Positions 1 to 6,125 of a stretch of 6,983 bases of DNA are shown here, piece after piece (the stretch's first letter is position 1; each line of letters begins with the position of its first letter). The notes under the pieces were generated by a model. That model ran no database searches, had not been told where the DNA came from, and worked only from the letters and a program-made list of their open reading frames with translations. This DNA is from Acidobacteriota bacterium (GTDB lineage: Bacteria > Acidobacteriota > Terriglobia > Terriglobales > Acidobacteriaceae), in contig JAJXUS010000106.1 of the NCBI GenBank assembly GCA_021782675.1, positions 1 through 6,983 on the forward strand, written 5' to 3'. A program made the position numbers and the translations under genes.

Positions 1-972
1 CCCATGCCCGCCGTCTTCGACCAGCACTACGTCAAGCGCCTGCAGGGCAGCAACGTGAAAACCGGCAAGAACAAGCGCGACCTCGCCGACCAGTTGCGCG
101 CAGACATTCAGGCCTTCAAGAAAAAGACCGATCGCCAGGTGATGATCTGGTGCGGCTCAACGGAGATTTTTCTCGAGCCTTCTGCCGTCCACCAATCCCT
201 TGAAGCGTTCGAAAAGGGTCTGGAGCAGAATGACCCCGGAATTGCTCCCTCGCAGATCTATGCCTACGCCGCGCTGTCGGAAGGCATCCCCTTCGCCAAC
301 GGTGCGCCGAATCTCACTGTCGATCTGCCGGTGATGCAGGAGCTGTCGCGCCGGAACAACGCGCCCATCTGCGGCAAGGACTTCAAGACCGGGCAGACTC
401 TGATCAAGACCGTGCTCGCCCCCGCCTTCAAGGCGCGCATGCTCGGCGTCTCCGGCTGGTACTCGACCAACATCCTCGGCAACCGCGACGGGGAAGTACT
501 GGACGATCCTGAGTCCTTCAAGACCAAGGAAGAATCGAAGCTGGGCGTGCTGGATTACATCCTGCAGCCGGAGCTTTATCCCGACCTGTACGGCGATATC
601 TATCACAAGGTTCGCATTAACTATTATCCGCCGCGCGGCGATAACAAAGAGGGTTGGGATAACATCGACATCTTTGGCTGGCTGGGATACCCGATGCAGA
701 TCAAGGTCGATTTTCTCTGCCGCGATTCCATCCTGGCCGCGCCGATCGCGCTCGATCTGGTGCTCTTCCTTGACCTTGCCAAACGCGCGGAGGAGCTGCG
801 CGGCATCGGCATCCAGGAGTGGCTCAGCTTCTTCTTCAAATCGCCGATGACACCGGACGGACTCTACCCGGAGCACGACCTTTTCATCCAGTCGATGAAG
901 CTGAAGAACACGCTGCGGCACATCGCGGGCGAAGACCTCATCACCCATCTGGGGCTGGAGTACTACGACTAG
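1..972 (+). CDS. ino1: myo-inositol-1-phosphate synthase (Ino1), C-terminal part; 5' end outside window
   Basis: Converts glucose 6-phosphate to 1L-myo-inositol 1-phosphate (NAD-dependent, cytosolic), the entry step for inositol and inositol-lipid or compatible-solute synthesis. The visible 322-323 residues contain the family's catalytic block GKDFKTGQTLIK (about residues 124-135 from the first Met) with its conserved lysines, followed by ILGNRDG (about 156-162) and FKTKEESK. They also contain the DSILAAPIALDLV segment (about 241-253) typical of the C-terminal half. The N-terminal Rossmann motif that binds NAD is absent and the frame stays open to base 1. Family members usually exceed 400 residues, so the ATG at 4 is probably internal and the gene starts upstream of the window. 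It ends in TAG, 16 nt before the metalloprotease ATG, so cotranscription is possible. The identity is clear from the motifs; the true start cannot be seen. Confidence 0.93.
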   Translation, partial: PMPAVFDQHYVKRLQGSNVKTGKNKRDLADQLRADIQAFKKKTDRQVMIWCGSTEIFLEPSAVHQSLEAFEKGLEQNDPGIAPSQIYAYAALSEGIPFANGAPNLTVDLPVMQELSRRNNAPICGKDFKTGQTLIKTVLAPAFKARMLGVSGWYSTNILGNRDGEVLDDPESFKTKEESKLGVLDYILQPELYPDLYGDIYHKVRINYYPPRGDNKEGWDNIDIFGWLGYPMQIKVDFLCRDSILAAPIALDLVLFLDLAKRAEELRGIGIQEWLSFFFKSPMTPDGLYPEHDLFIQSMKLKNTLRHIAGEDLITHLGLEYYD

Positions 973-978
973 CCGCTA
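968..978 (+). repeat. Left copy of an 11-bp inverted repeat bracketing the metalloprotease gene
   Basis: ACTAGCCGCTA overlaps the ino1 stop codon (TAG at 970-972). Its exact reverse complement, TAGCGGCTAGT, lies at 2126-2136 over the protease stop codon and the lexA stop codon. Seen directly; significance unknown. Confidence 0.4.
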
Positions 979-988
979 CGGTTCTGTT

Positions 989-2128
989 ATGCGCCACTCT
1001 CCAGACCGGAGCCGGAACTCCCGCAGGCTGGCCTTACGCCTTGCGGCCTTTCGCTCCGGTCATTTCTTTTGGCGGGGAACGGTCGTCCTCGCCGTCTCTC
1101 TGACGGCGCCGTTTTGCAGCCTCGCCCAGCCTGCACAAACTTCTTCCTGCACGCCCTCTGCTACCACGACCTGTCCGCCTCTCAAAAAGACCATGCCCCA
1201 TGTAAAGCCGGGCAGCCTGAATGACGTGAATGCGATCGGCAACCGCAAGGTGGGCACACGCGGTTTGGGCAACTGGTACTCCACCGGCACGGAGATCAGC
1301 TGGGGCAATCAGGTGGCGCAGCAGATTCTGCGCTCCGCCCGCCTGGTTAACGATCCGGTGGTGAGCGAGTACGTGAACCGCATCGGGCAGAACATCGTGC
1401 GCAACTCCGACGCCAAGGTGCCCTTCACGATCAAGGTGATCGATACCGACGAGGTCAACGCTTTTGCGTTGCCGGGCGGGTACTTTTTCGTCAACTCCGG
1501 GTTGATTCTCGAAGCTGACAATGAAGCCGAGCTGGCTGGCGTGATGGCGCATGAGATTGCCCACGTCGCCGCCCACCACCAGGCGCGCGAGATGACCCGC
1601 ATGCATTACGCCGATCTCGGGATGGTGCCGCTGGTGATGGCGACCGGCTACAGCCTGGCTGGCTATGGAATTTACGAGGCCTCGGCCGTTGCGGTGCCGC
1701 TGGGCATGCTCCAGTTTCAGCGCGACTTCGAAGAGCAGGCCGACTGGCTCGGCATCCAGTACATGTACAAGGCCGGATACGATCCGACGCAGCTCACGCA
1801 GTTCTTCATCAAGATCGAGGCGCTGCAGAAGACCAAACCGCACCTGATCGCGAAGACGTTCTCCACCCACCCGCAAACGCCTGAACGCGTCAAGCGGACG
1901 GAAAAAGAGATTGCGACCATTCTGCCGCCGCTGCCGCAATATGTGGTGGATACCTCAGAGTTTCACGCGGTGCAGCAGCGCCTGCGCCGCATTGAGAACC
2001 GGCGGCCCGTTTCCTCCGGACCCACGATGCGCCGCGTGACGGAGGCCCCGCCCGCCGCGCCGGCGACACCGTCGTCCAGCGATGACGATGCGCGGCCGAA
2101 GCTGCAGGCGCCGCACCTGCTGCCATAG
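989..2128 (+). CDS. Exported M48-family zinc metalloprotease
   Basis: A 379-residue peptidase expected to act in the cell envelope on misfolded or stalled proteins, like other secreted M48 (BepA-like) enzymes. The zinc site is visible: HEIAH at residues 188-192 (two His ligands and the catalytic Glu) and E248-E-Q-A-D252, the downstream ExxxD that supplies the third ligand. A THP motif with H294 sits near the C-terminus of the catalytic domain, as in this family. The N-terminus has a long Arg-rich n-region (about 1-29), a hydrophobic stretch (about 31-42) and a plausible signal-peptidase I site after S-L-A46; the Cys at 43 is not in a lipobox. No TPR domain follows; the tail (about 335-379) is Pro/Ala/Ser-rich and low complexity. 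The start ATG has no clear Shine-Dalgarno, but no later ATG precedes the signal segment. The gene lies 16 nt after ino1 and converges on lexA with 3 nt between stop codons. Confidence 0.9.
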   Translation: MRHSPDRSRNSRRLALRLAAFRSGHFFWRGTVVLAVSLTAPFCSLAQPAQTSSCTPSATTTCPPLKKTMPHVKPGSLNDVNAIGNRKVGTRGLGNWYSTGTEISWGNQVAQQILRSARLVNDPVVSEYVNRIGQNIVRNSDAKVPFTIKVIDTDEVNAFALPGGYFFVNSGLILEADNEAELAGVMAHEIAHVAAHHQAREMTRMHYADLGMVPLVMATGYSLAGYGIYEASAVAVPLGMLQFQRDFEEQADWLGIQYMYKAGYDPTQLTQFFIKIEALQKTKPHLIAKTFSTHPQTPERVKRTEKEIATILPPLPQYVVDTSEFHAVQQRLRRIENRRPVSSGPTMRRVTEAPPAAPATPSSSDDDARPKLQAPHLLP

Positions 2129-2136
2129 CGGCTAGT
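2126..2136 (+). repeat. Right copy of the 11-bp inverted repeat, at the protease/lexA stop codons
   Basis: TAGCGGCTAGT is the exact reverse complement of 968-978. It contains the protease TAG (2126-2128) and, on the minus strand, the lexA TAG (2134-2132), so both convergent genes end inside one near-symmetric word. Confidence 0.4.
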
Positions 2137-2734
2137 GAAATTTGCGCAGAATGGCGAGCACGCGCCCCTGGATGGCCACGTTGGACGCCGGGGCGTAAAT
2201 GGGCTCCATCTCCTGGTTGGCGGGCTGCAGCCGGACCATTTCGCCTTCCAGGTAATACCGCTTCAGCGTCGTCTCAAAGCCGTCGACCAGCGCGACGACA
2301 ATCTCGCCCTGACGCGCCGCCGCGGTCTTTTCAATCAGGACGTAATCGCCACTCATAATATGATCGTCGCGCATCGACTCCCCGCGCACCTGTAGGGCGA
2401 AGACGGGCTTGTTATCGACCAGATCACTCAGCGACAGCGTCTCACGCATCTCGGAGGCTTCGACCGGCCGGCCAGCGGCGATTCGGCCCAGCAGGGGAAT
2501 CTCCGGCGTAACGGAGCGGCTCTGCTCCGGCAGGATATCGATCGACCGGCTGCGGTTGTGGCCGCGCTGCAGCAGGCCCTTCTTTTCCAGATTGGAAATA
2601 TGCTTATGGACCGTGGCCAGGGAGTTCAGCTCCAGCCCGCGGGCGATCTCCTCAAACGATGGTGAGTACCCGCAGCGCTCTACAAACTCGCGGATAAAGT
2701 CGAGCACATCTTTTTGTCTACGTGTGATGGCCAT
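2132..2734 (-). CDS. lexA: LexA repressor, SOS response regulator
   Basis: A 200-residue transcriptional repressor that cleaves itself when stimulated by the RecA filament, releasing DNA-repair genes. The N-terminal winged helix-turn-helix (about 1-68) has the typical SFEEIARGL...ATVHKHISNLEKKGLL run. The self-cleavage bond is Ala87-Gly88 in RIAAGRP. The serine/lysine protease dyad is S120 (in RGESM) and K158 (in TTLKRYY), with the conserved GDYVLIEK strand between them. All catalytic parts are intact and the length is normal (about 200 residues), so a functional repressor is expected. The ATG at 2734 gives the canonical N-terminus but has no Shine-Dalgarno; the best promoter puts the transcription start only a few bases upstream. 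The gene is divergent from the sigma-factor gene and convergent with the protease. Autoregulation is expected from the family, and symmetric elements lie over its promoter. Confidence 0.97.
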   Translation of the reverse strand: MAITRRQKDVLDFIREFVERCGYSPSFEEIARGLELNSLATVHKHISNLEKKGLLQRGHNRSRSIDILPEQSRSVTPEIPLLGRIAAGRPVEASEMRETLSLSDLVDNKPVFALQVRGESMRDDHIMSGDYVLIEKTAAARQGEIVVALVDGFETTLKRYYLEGEMVRLQPANQEMEPIYAPASNVAIQGRVLAILRKFH

Positions 2735-2743
2735 GGCGTAAGT

Positions 2744-2772
2744 AGTTTAGCGAATGAAAGGCGAAGCGGCAA
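2744..2772 (-). promoter_or_regulatory. Predicted lexA promoter (leaderless geometry)
   Basis: On the minus strand a -35 element TTGCCG (2772-2767) and a -10 element TAAACT (2749-2744) are separated by exactly 17 bp; each matches the sigma-70 consensus at 4 of 6 positions. The expected start, about 7 bases past the -10, falls near 2737, leaving about 3 nt before the ATG. This agrees with the absence of a ribosome binding site. Inferred from sequence only. Confidence 0.5.
2750..2765 (-). promoter_or_regulatory. Shared 16-bp motif, copy facing lexA
   Basis: Read toward lexA this is TTCGCCTTTCATTCGC, filling most of the spacer between the -35 and -10 elements. A copy identical at 15 of 16 positions lies at 2915-2930 on the other strand, facing the sigma-factor gene. 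Its TTC triplets at motif positions 1 and 12 repeat with an 11-bp period. A protein binding here would block the lexA promoter, so it is a candidate operator. Confidence 0.45.
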
Positions 2773-2796
2773 GCAAAAAGTTTTGCCGCGATTCGC
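2761..2796. promoter_or_regulatory. Large dyad over the lexA -35 region
   Basis: GCGAAGCGGCAA (2761-2772) pairs with TTGCCGC (2783-2789) and TTCGC (2792-2796), giving 12 matched positions interrupted only by an extra GA (2790-2791). A second, inner symmetry, GCAAAA-AG-TTTTGC (2773-2786), shares the same centre region. It covers the -35 hexamer, so an operator is more likely than a terminator; there is no upstream gene on this strand to terminate. Confidence 0.45.
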
Positions 2797-2914
2797 TGCT
2801 TCAGCGGGCGCGCTACCGGCCTTAGTGGTTGGCTTCGTCCCCTTTTGAAACTTGCTGTAAGTGCGGTTCCGAAATGGGTTTAGAGGTCGTTCCATTTCCG
2901 TCTCTGTCATTGAA

Positions 2915-2930
2915 TTCACCTTTCATTCGC
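2915..2930 (+). promoter_or_regulatory. Shared 16-bp motif, copy facing the sigma-factor gene
   Basis: TTCACCTTTCATTCGC matches the lexA-facing copy (2750-2765, minus strand) with one difference, at motif position 4. It lies 77 bp before the sigma-factor ATG, just after a possible -35 hexamer TTGAAT (2910-2915). No convincing -10 follows at 17-18 bp (CATTGT at 2933-2938 is poor), so the promoter of the sigma gene is not assigned. Confidence 0.4.
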
Positions 2931-2934
2931 GTCA

Positions 2935-2996
2935 TTGTGGAACTGCCGGCAGCTAAAAACAAGTCTCCGACAAACCGCTGCCGGCAAATTCCACAA
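2935..2996 (+). promoter_or_regulatory. Long interrupted hairpin directly upstream of the sigma-factor ribosome binding site
   Basis: The left arm TTGTGGAA-C-TGCCGGCA (2935-2951) pairs with the right arm TGCCGGCA-AA-TTCCACAA (2979-2996): two perfect 8-bp stems separated by a 1-by-2 internal loop, with a 27-nt apical loop (2952-2978). Each arm also contains the 8-bp palindrome TGCCGGCA; the two palindromes are 35 bp apart. The stem ends one base before the GAGG Shine-Dalgarno. It could be a leader-RNA structure controlling translation or a paired DNA-binding site. There is no U-tract, so it is not a simple terminator. Confidence 0.5.
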
Positions 2997-2997
2997 C

Positions 2998-3001
2998 GAG
3001 G
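2998..3001 (+). promoter_or_regulatory. Ribosome binding site of the sigma-factor gene
   Basis: GAGG with 6 nt to the ATG at 3008. It fixes the start despite the poorly conserved, Ala/Pro-rich N-terminus of the protein. Confidence 0.65.
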
Positions 3002-3007
3002 CGCATC

Positions 3008-4009
3008 ATGGCAACCTCCCCTGTTTCTGCCGTATCCGCTGCTTCTTTCGCTGTTCTGCCGCCGTTCTCCTGGACCCCCCGGCCGCTGTCTCCAGCGCGA
3101 CCGCCAGCCGTAACCACCCCACGTAACCCGCAGGCGAAACCGGCGGCATCGTCCGCCGTTGCAGCTGCTCCGGTCGCTGCCGCCGATCCCGCCGTCACGG
3201 CGCGCGACCGGGAGGCTGTGCTGCTCGAGCATCTGCCGCTGGTCCGTATCCTGGCGCGCAAGATCCATGAGCGCCTGCCGCAGCATGTGGAGCTGGAAGA
3301 TCTGGTCAGTGCCGGTGTCGTGGGGCTGATGGACGCCTACAACAAATTCGATGGCGCCAAGAACGTCCAGTTCCGCAGCTACGCGCAGTTCCGCGTGCGC
3401 GGCGCCATCCTCGACAGCCTGCGCGATCTCGACTGGGGCTCGCGCGATCTGCGCCGCAAGGGCCGGGCCGTCGAAGAGGCACGCCGCAGCCTGACGCAGA
3501 CTCTGGGTCGAGCCCCGTCGGAGTCCGAGATTGCGGCCGAGGTGGGCATGCCGCTGCAGGCGCTGCAGGAGCTGCTGGGCGAATTGAAGAGCCTGGAGAT
3601 CGGCAGCCTGCATGCGCAGCGTAGTGAGGACTCTGCAGAGGAAGAGCTGGCCTTTGTGCCGGCCCCGGACGAGGATGATCCGCTGTTCCGCTGCATGCAG
3701 TCGGAGCGGGCCACACATCTGTGTGCAGCGCTGGCGGAGATTCCCGAGCGCGAAGCCCGGGTGCTGTCGATGTACTACGTGGAAGAGCTGACCCTGAAAC
3801 AGATCGGGGAGCGGCTGGGGCTGGTCGAGTCGCGCGTTTCGCAGATTCGTGCGGCGGCGATTGTTTCCCTGCGCAGCCGGATGACAAAGGGAAAGAAGCT
3901 GGCTGCCGGAGCAGTCCGGGCTTCGCGTCCTGCCCGGACGGTGACGATTGCGCCGCGCCGGATGCATCTCGCGAAGCAGTCTTCCGCCGCGCGATGCTAC
4001 GCGAGCTAA
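3008..4009 (+). CDS. Sigma-28-family (FliA/WhiG-type) RNA polymerase sigma factor with terminal extensions
   Basis: An alternative sigma factor of 333 residues. Region 2 spans about 69-145 (HLPLVRILARKI, then EDLVSAGVVGLMDAY and FRSYAQFRVRGAILDSLRDLDW, the block that recognises the -10 element). Region 3 follows at about 146-200. An acidic linker (about 206-225) leads to region 4 (about 236-292), whose helix-turn-helix LTLKQIGERLGLVESRVSQI (261-280) reads the -35 element. The layout matches FliA/WhiG/SigB-type factors. Odd points: about 65 N-terminal residues of Ala/Pro/Val-rich low-complexity sequence and a basic tail of about 40 residues, making the protein much longer than typical FliA (about 240-260). 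No flagellar or anti-sigma gene is in view, so the regulon is unknown. The stop overlaps the agmatine deiminase stop by 4 nt on the opposite strand. The upstream region is shared with lexA and contains a large hairpin. Confidence 0.88.
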   Translation: MATSPVSAVSAASFAVLPPFSWTPRPLSPARPPAVTTPRNPQAKPAASSAVAAAPVAAADPAVTARDREAVLLEHLPLVRILARKIHERLPQHVELEDLVSAGVVGLMDAYNKFDGAKNVQFRSYAQFRVRGAILDSLRDLDWGSRDLRRKGRAVEEARRSLTQTLGRAPSESEIAAEVGMPLQALQELLGELKSLEIGSLHAQRSEDSAEEELAFVPAPDEDDPLFRCMQSERATHLCAALAEIPEREARVLSMYYVEELTLKQIGERLGLVESRVSQIRAAAIVSLRSRMTKGKKLAAGAVRASRPARTVTIAPRRMHLAKQSSAARCYAS

Positions 4010-5145
4010 CGAGGCGAGGCGGGCTGTTGCTGGGTCATGCAGTGCATTGCGCCCAGGCCCCAGATGAAATCTCCGCTGTGAATGCCGCAGATGGAGTGTC
4101 TGGGGAAGAGCCCGGCGAGGGTGTTGAGCGCCAGGCGGTCGTTGGGGTCGTTGAAGGTCGGCACCAGCACCGTCTGGTTGGCGATGTAGAAGTTGGCATA
4201 ACTGGCCGGCAGGCGCTGCCCCTCAAAGACGATCGGCGCCGGCAGCGGCAGCTCGACGACACGAAACGGCTGTCCCTCCGGTGATCGGGCGGCGCGCAGC
4301 CGATCGAGATTTTCGGCCAGCGGCTCGTAATTTTCGTCTGCGCGATTGGGCTCAACCGCCGCGACGATGGTCATGGGATCGGTGAATCGCGCGATGTCGT
4401 TCACGTGCGCGTGGGTGTCATCTCCGGCGATGCCACGCCCCAGCCACAGAACCTGCTCGACGCCGAGAAAGTCGCAGAGGCAGGCTTCCAGCTGCTCCCG
4501 CGACAGGCCCGGGTTGCGCTGCTGGATCTCGCTCAACAGGCACTCTTCTGTAGTCAGCAGCGTTCCGGCGCCATTGGTGTCGATGCTGCCGCCTTCCAGC
4601 ACGACCCGGTGGCGCATGCCGTCTTTGGCGGCAATCTCCGGCGTCCAGCAGGGAACCTGCAGAAGATTTGCCACTCGCTCCGGAATCTGGTCATCATTCT
4701 CCCAGTCCGGGTATTTGGCCCAGGCGTTGAACTTCCAGTTTGTCAGCGCCAGCGGAGGCGCTTTGGCCGCTCCGTCGCGGGGAGTAAGAAAGATGGGTCC
4801 GGAGTCGCGCAGCCACACGCGGTCGGTCGTCCAGCGATGAAAGCGAATGCGGGGCAGGTCGGCGCCGCCACGCTGCAATACGCGGCGGGCCTTCGTTTCC
4901 GTCGCCGCGTCGTTCACCAGAATGTGAACATCCTCAACCCGCGCGAGCAGCCGCACGATATCGGCATAGACCCAGGGGATGGGCTGAAACTTCCCCGGCC
5001 AGTCTTCCGGGTTCTGCGGCCATGCAATCCAGGTGGCGGCGTGCGCTTCCCACTCCGCCGGCATGTGCAGGCCCAGCGCGCGCGGCGGCTTGCCCGTTCG
5101 CTGCAGGGCTGCGGTTTCACTGGCCGGGGTTCGATCGGCTTTCAT
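4006..5145 (-). CDS. aguA: Agmatine deiminase (agmatine iminohydrolase) with an unusual active-site Asn
   Basis: Expected to hydrolyse agmatine to N-carbamoylputrescine and ammonia in the cytosol, the second step of the route from arginine to putrescine. The 379 residues span the whole peptidyl-arginine-deiminase-type fold: MPAEWEAHAATWIAWP (28-43), TDRVWLRDSGP (107-117), LEGGSID (183-189), GDDTHAHVNDIARF (241-254) and the nucleophile C369 in GAMHCMTQQQP near the C-terminus. H247 is the likely catalytic His. The usual His-x-Asp reads H247-V-N249 here, so the Asp expected to hold the guanidinium group is Asn (codon AAC, bases 4401-4399), one base change from Asp. The gene overlaps the amidase gene by ATGA (5142-5145), so translation is probably coupled; no strong Shine-Dalgarno is visible. 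About 20 extra residues precede the conserved PRALG start of the domain. Neighbouring pathway genes support the identity; activity is less certain. Confidence 0.92.
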   Translation of the reverse strand: MKADRTPASETAALQRTGKPPRALGLHMPAEWEAHAATWIAWPQNPEDWPGKFQPIPWVYADIVRLLARVEDVHILVNDAATETKARRVLQRGGADLPRIRFHRWTTDRVWLRDSGPIFLTPRDGAAKAPPLALTNWKFNAWAKYPDWENDDQIPERVANLLQVPCWTPEIAAKDGMRHRVVLEGGSIDTNGAGTLLTTEECLLSEIQQRNPGLSREQLEACLCDFLGVEQVLWLGRGIAGDDTHAHVNDIARFTDPMTIVAAVEPNRADENYEPLAENLDRLRAARSPEGQPFRVVELPLPAPIVFEGQRLPASYANFYIANQTVLVPTFNDPNDRLALNTLAGLFPRHSICGIHSGDFIWGLGAMHCMTQQQPASPR

Positions 5146-6056
5146 GGTTCCAGAAACCTTGCCGTAATGGGTTGATAGGCATCAATGCGCCGATCCCGCA
5201 GAAACGGCCAGTTGCGGCGCGTCTGCTCCATCAGACTGCGGTCAATCTCGCCGATCAGAATCTCCTCGCCGTCATGGCCGGCCTGCGCGATCACGCGGCC
5301 AAACGGGTCGGCCAGAAACGAGCCGCCCCAGAACTCGAGACCCGGGCCTTCGGCGCGCTTGCCGCGGATGTCGCCCGACTCATGGCCGACGCGATTCACC
5401 GCCGCCACGTACACGCCGTTGGCGATGGCATGAGCGCGCTGGATGGTCTGCCAGGCGCTGTACTGGGCGGCGCCGAACTCTTCTTTCTCTGACGGATGCC
5501 AGCCGATGGCGGTGGGATAAAACAGCACCTCCGCCCCGCGCAGTGCTGTGATGCGCGCGCCCTCGGGATACCACTGGTCCCAGCACACCAGTACGCCCGC
5601 CTGCCCGGCATGCAGGGGAAAGCTGCGGAAGCCCAGGTCGCCAGGCGTGAAGTAGAACTTCTCGTAGTAGAGCGGATCGTCCGGAATATGCATCTTGCGA
5701 TACACGCCGGCCAGCGTGCCATCTTCTTCCAGCACCGCTGCCGTGTTGTGATAGATGCCCGGTGCGCGCCGTTCAAATAGAGACGCGATGATGGAGACCT
5801 TCTCTTCGCGGGCCACCGCTGCCAGGCGTTCCGTGGCCGGGCCCGGAATCGGTTCGGCCAGATCGAACATGGCGTGGTCTTCCCGCTGGCAGAAATACTG
5901 CGTTTGAAAGAGTTCGGGCAGGCAGATCATCTGCGCGCCATCGCGGGCGGCGCGGCGCACGTGGTCGATCGCCCGATCCAGATTGGCTTCCGGACTGGGC
6001 GAGCAGGCCATCTGGATGAGGGCCACGCGAAAGGAGTTCTGCCGGGTGTGGGTCAT
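5142..6056 (-). CDS. aguB: N-carbamoylputrescine amidase (nitrilase superfamily)
   Basis: Hydrolyses N-carbamoylputrescine to putrescine, CO2 and ammonia, the last step of the pathway encoded here. With the ATG at 6056 the protein has 304 residues, normal for the family. The nitrilase-type triad is visible: Glu48 in LPELFQTQYF, Lys121 in YRKMHIPDD and Cys158 in VCWDQWYPE. The runs LYYEKFYFTPGD and AIGWHPSEKEE are characteristic of carbamoylputrescine amidases rather than general nitrilases. The frame is open to a TTG at 6080, but that codon has no Shine-Dalgarno; the ATG has a weak GAGA 6-7 nt upstream and gives a normal start, so it is preferred. The stop codon is shared with the agmatine deiminase start (ATGA). 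Upstream lies a 158-nt spacer able to form alternative hairpins, which could tune expression relative to the decarboxylase. Confidence 0.95.
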   Translation of the reverse strand: MTHTRQNSFRVALIQMACSPSPEANLDRAIDHVRRAARDGAQMICLPELFQTQYFCQREDHAMFDLAEPIPGPATERLAAVAREEKVSIIASLFERRAPGIYHNTAAVLEEDGTLAGVYRKMHIPDDPLYYEKFYFTPGDLGFRSFPLHAGQAGVLVCWDQWYPEGARITALRGAEVLFYPTAIGWHPSEKEEFGAAQYSAWQTIQRAHAIANGVYVAAVNRVGHESGDIRGKRAEGPGLEFWGGSFLADPFGRVIAQAGHDGEEILIGEIDRSLMEQTRRNWPFLRDRRIDAYQPITARFLEP

Positions 6057-6125
6057 GGATGTCTCGGGTTGTCGCAGCAAAGGCGGCGGCGCGGCGACTC
6101 ATTTGGAAAAGCCTCGCGCGGAGTA

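Noticed and set aside
1034..1939. 301-codon open frame on the minus strand.
   Set aside because: It is antisense to the M48 protease, whose zinc-site motifs make the plus-strand frame certain; the antisense product is rich in Arg/His with no known motif.
2822..3967. 381-codon open frame on the minus strand.
   Set aside because: It is antisense to the sigma-factor gene, low complexity (Arg/Gln-rich), without recognisable domains; it arises from the codon usage of the real gene.
6054..6080. TTG at 6080 as the start of the carbamoylputrescine amidase.
   Set aside because: There is no Shine-Dalgarno before it, and the ATG at 6056 yields the usual N-terminus.
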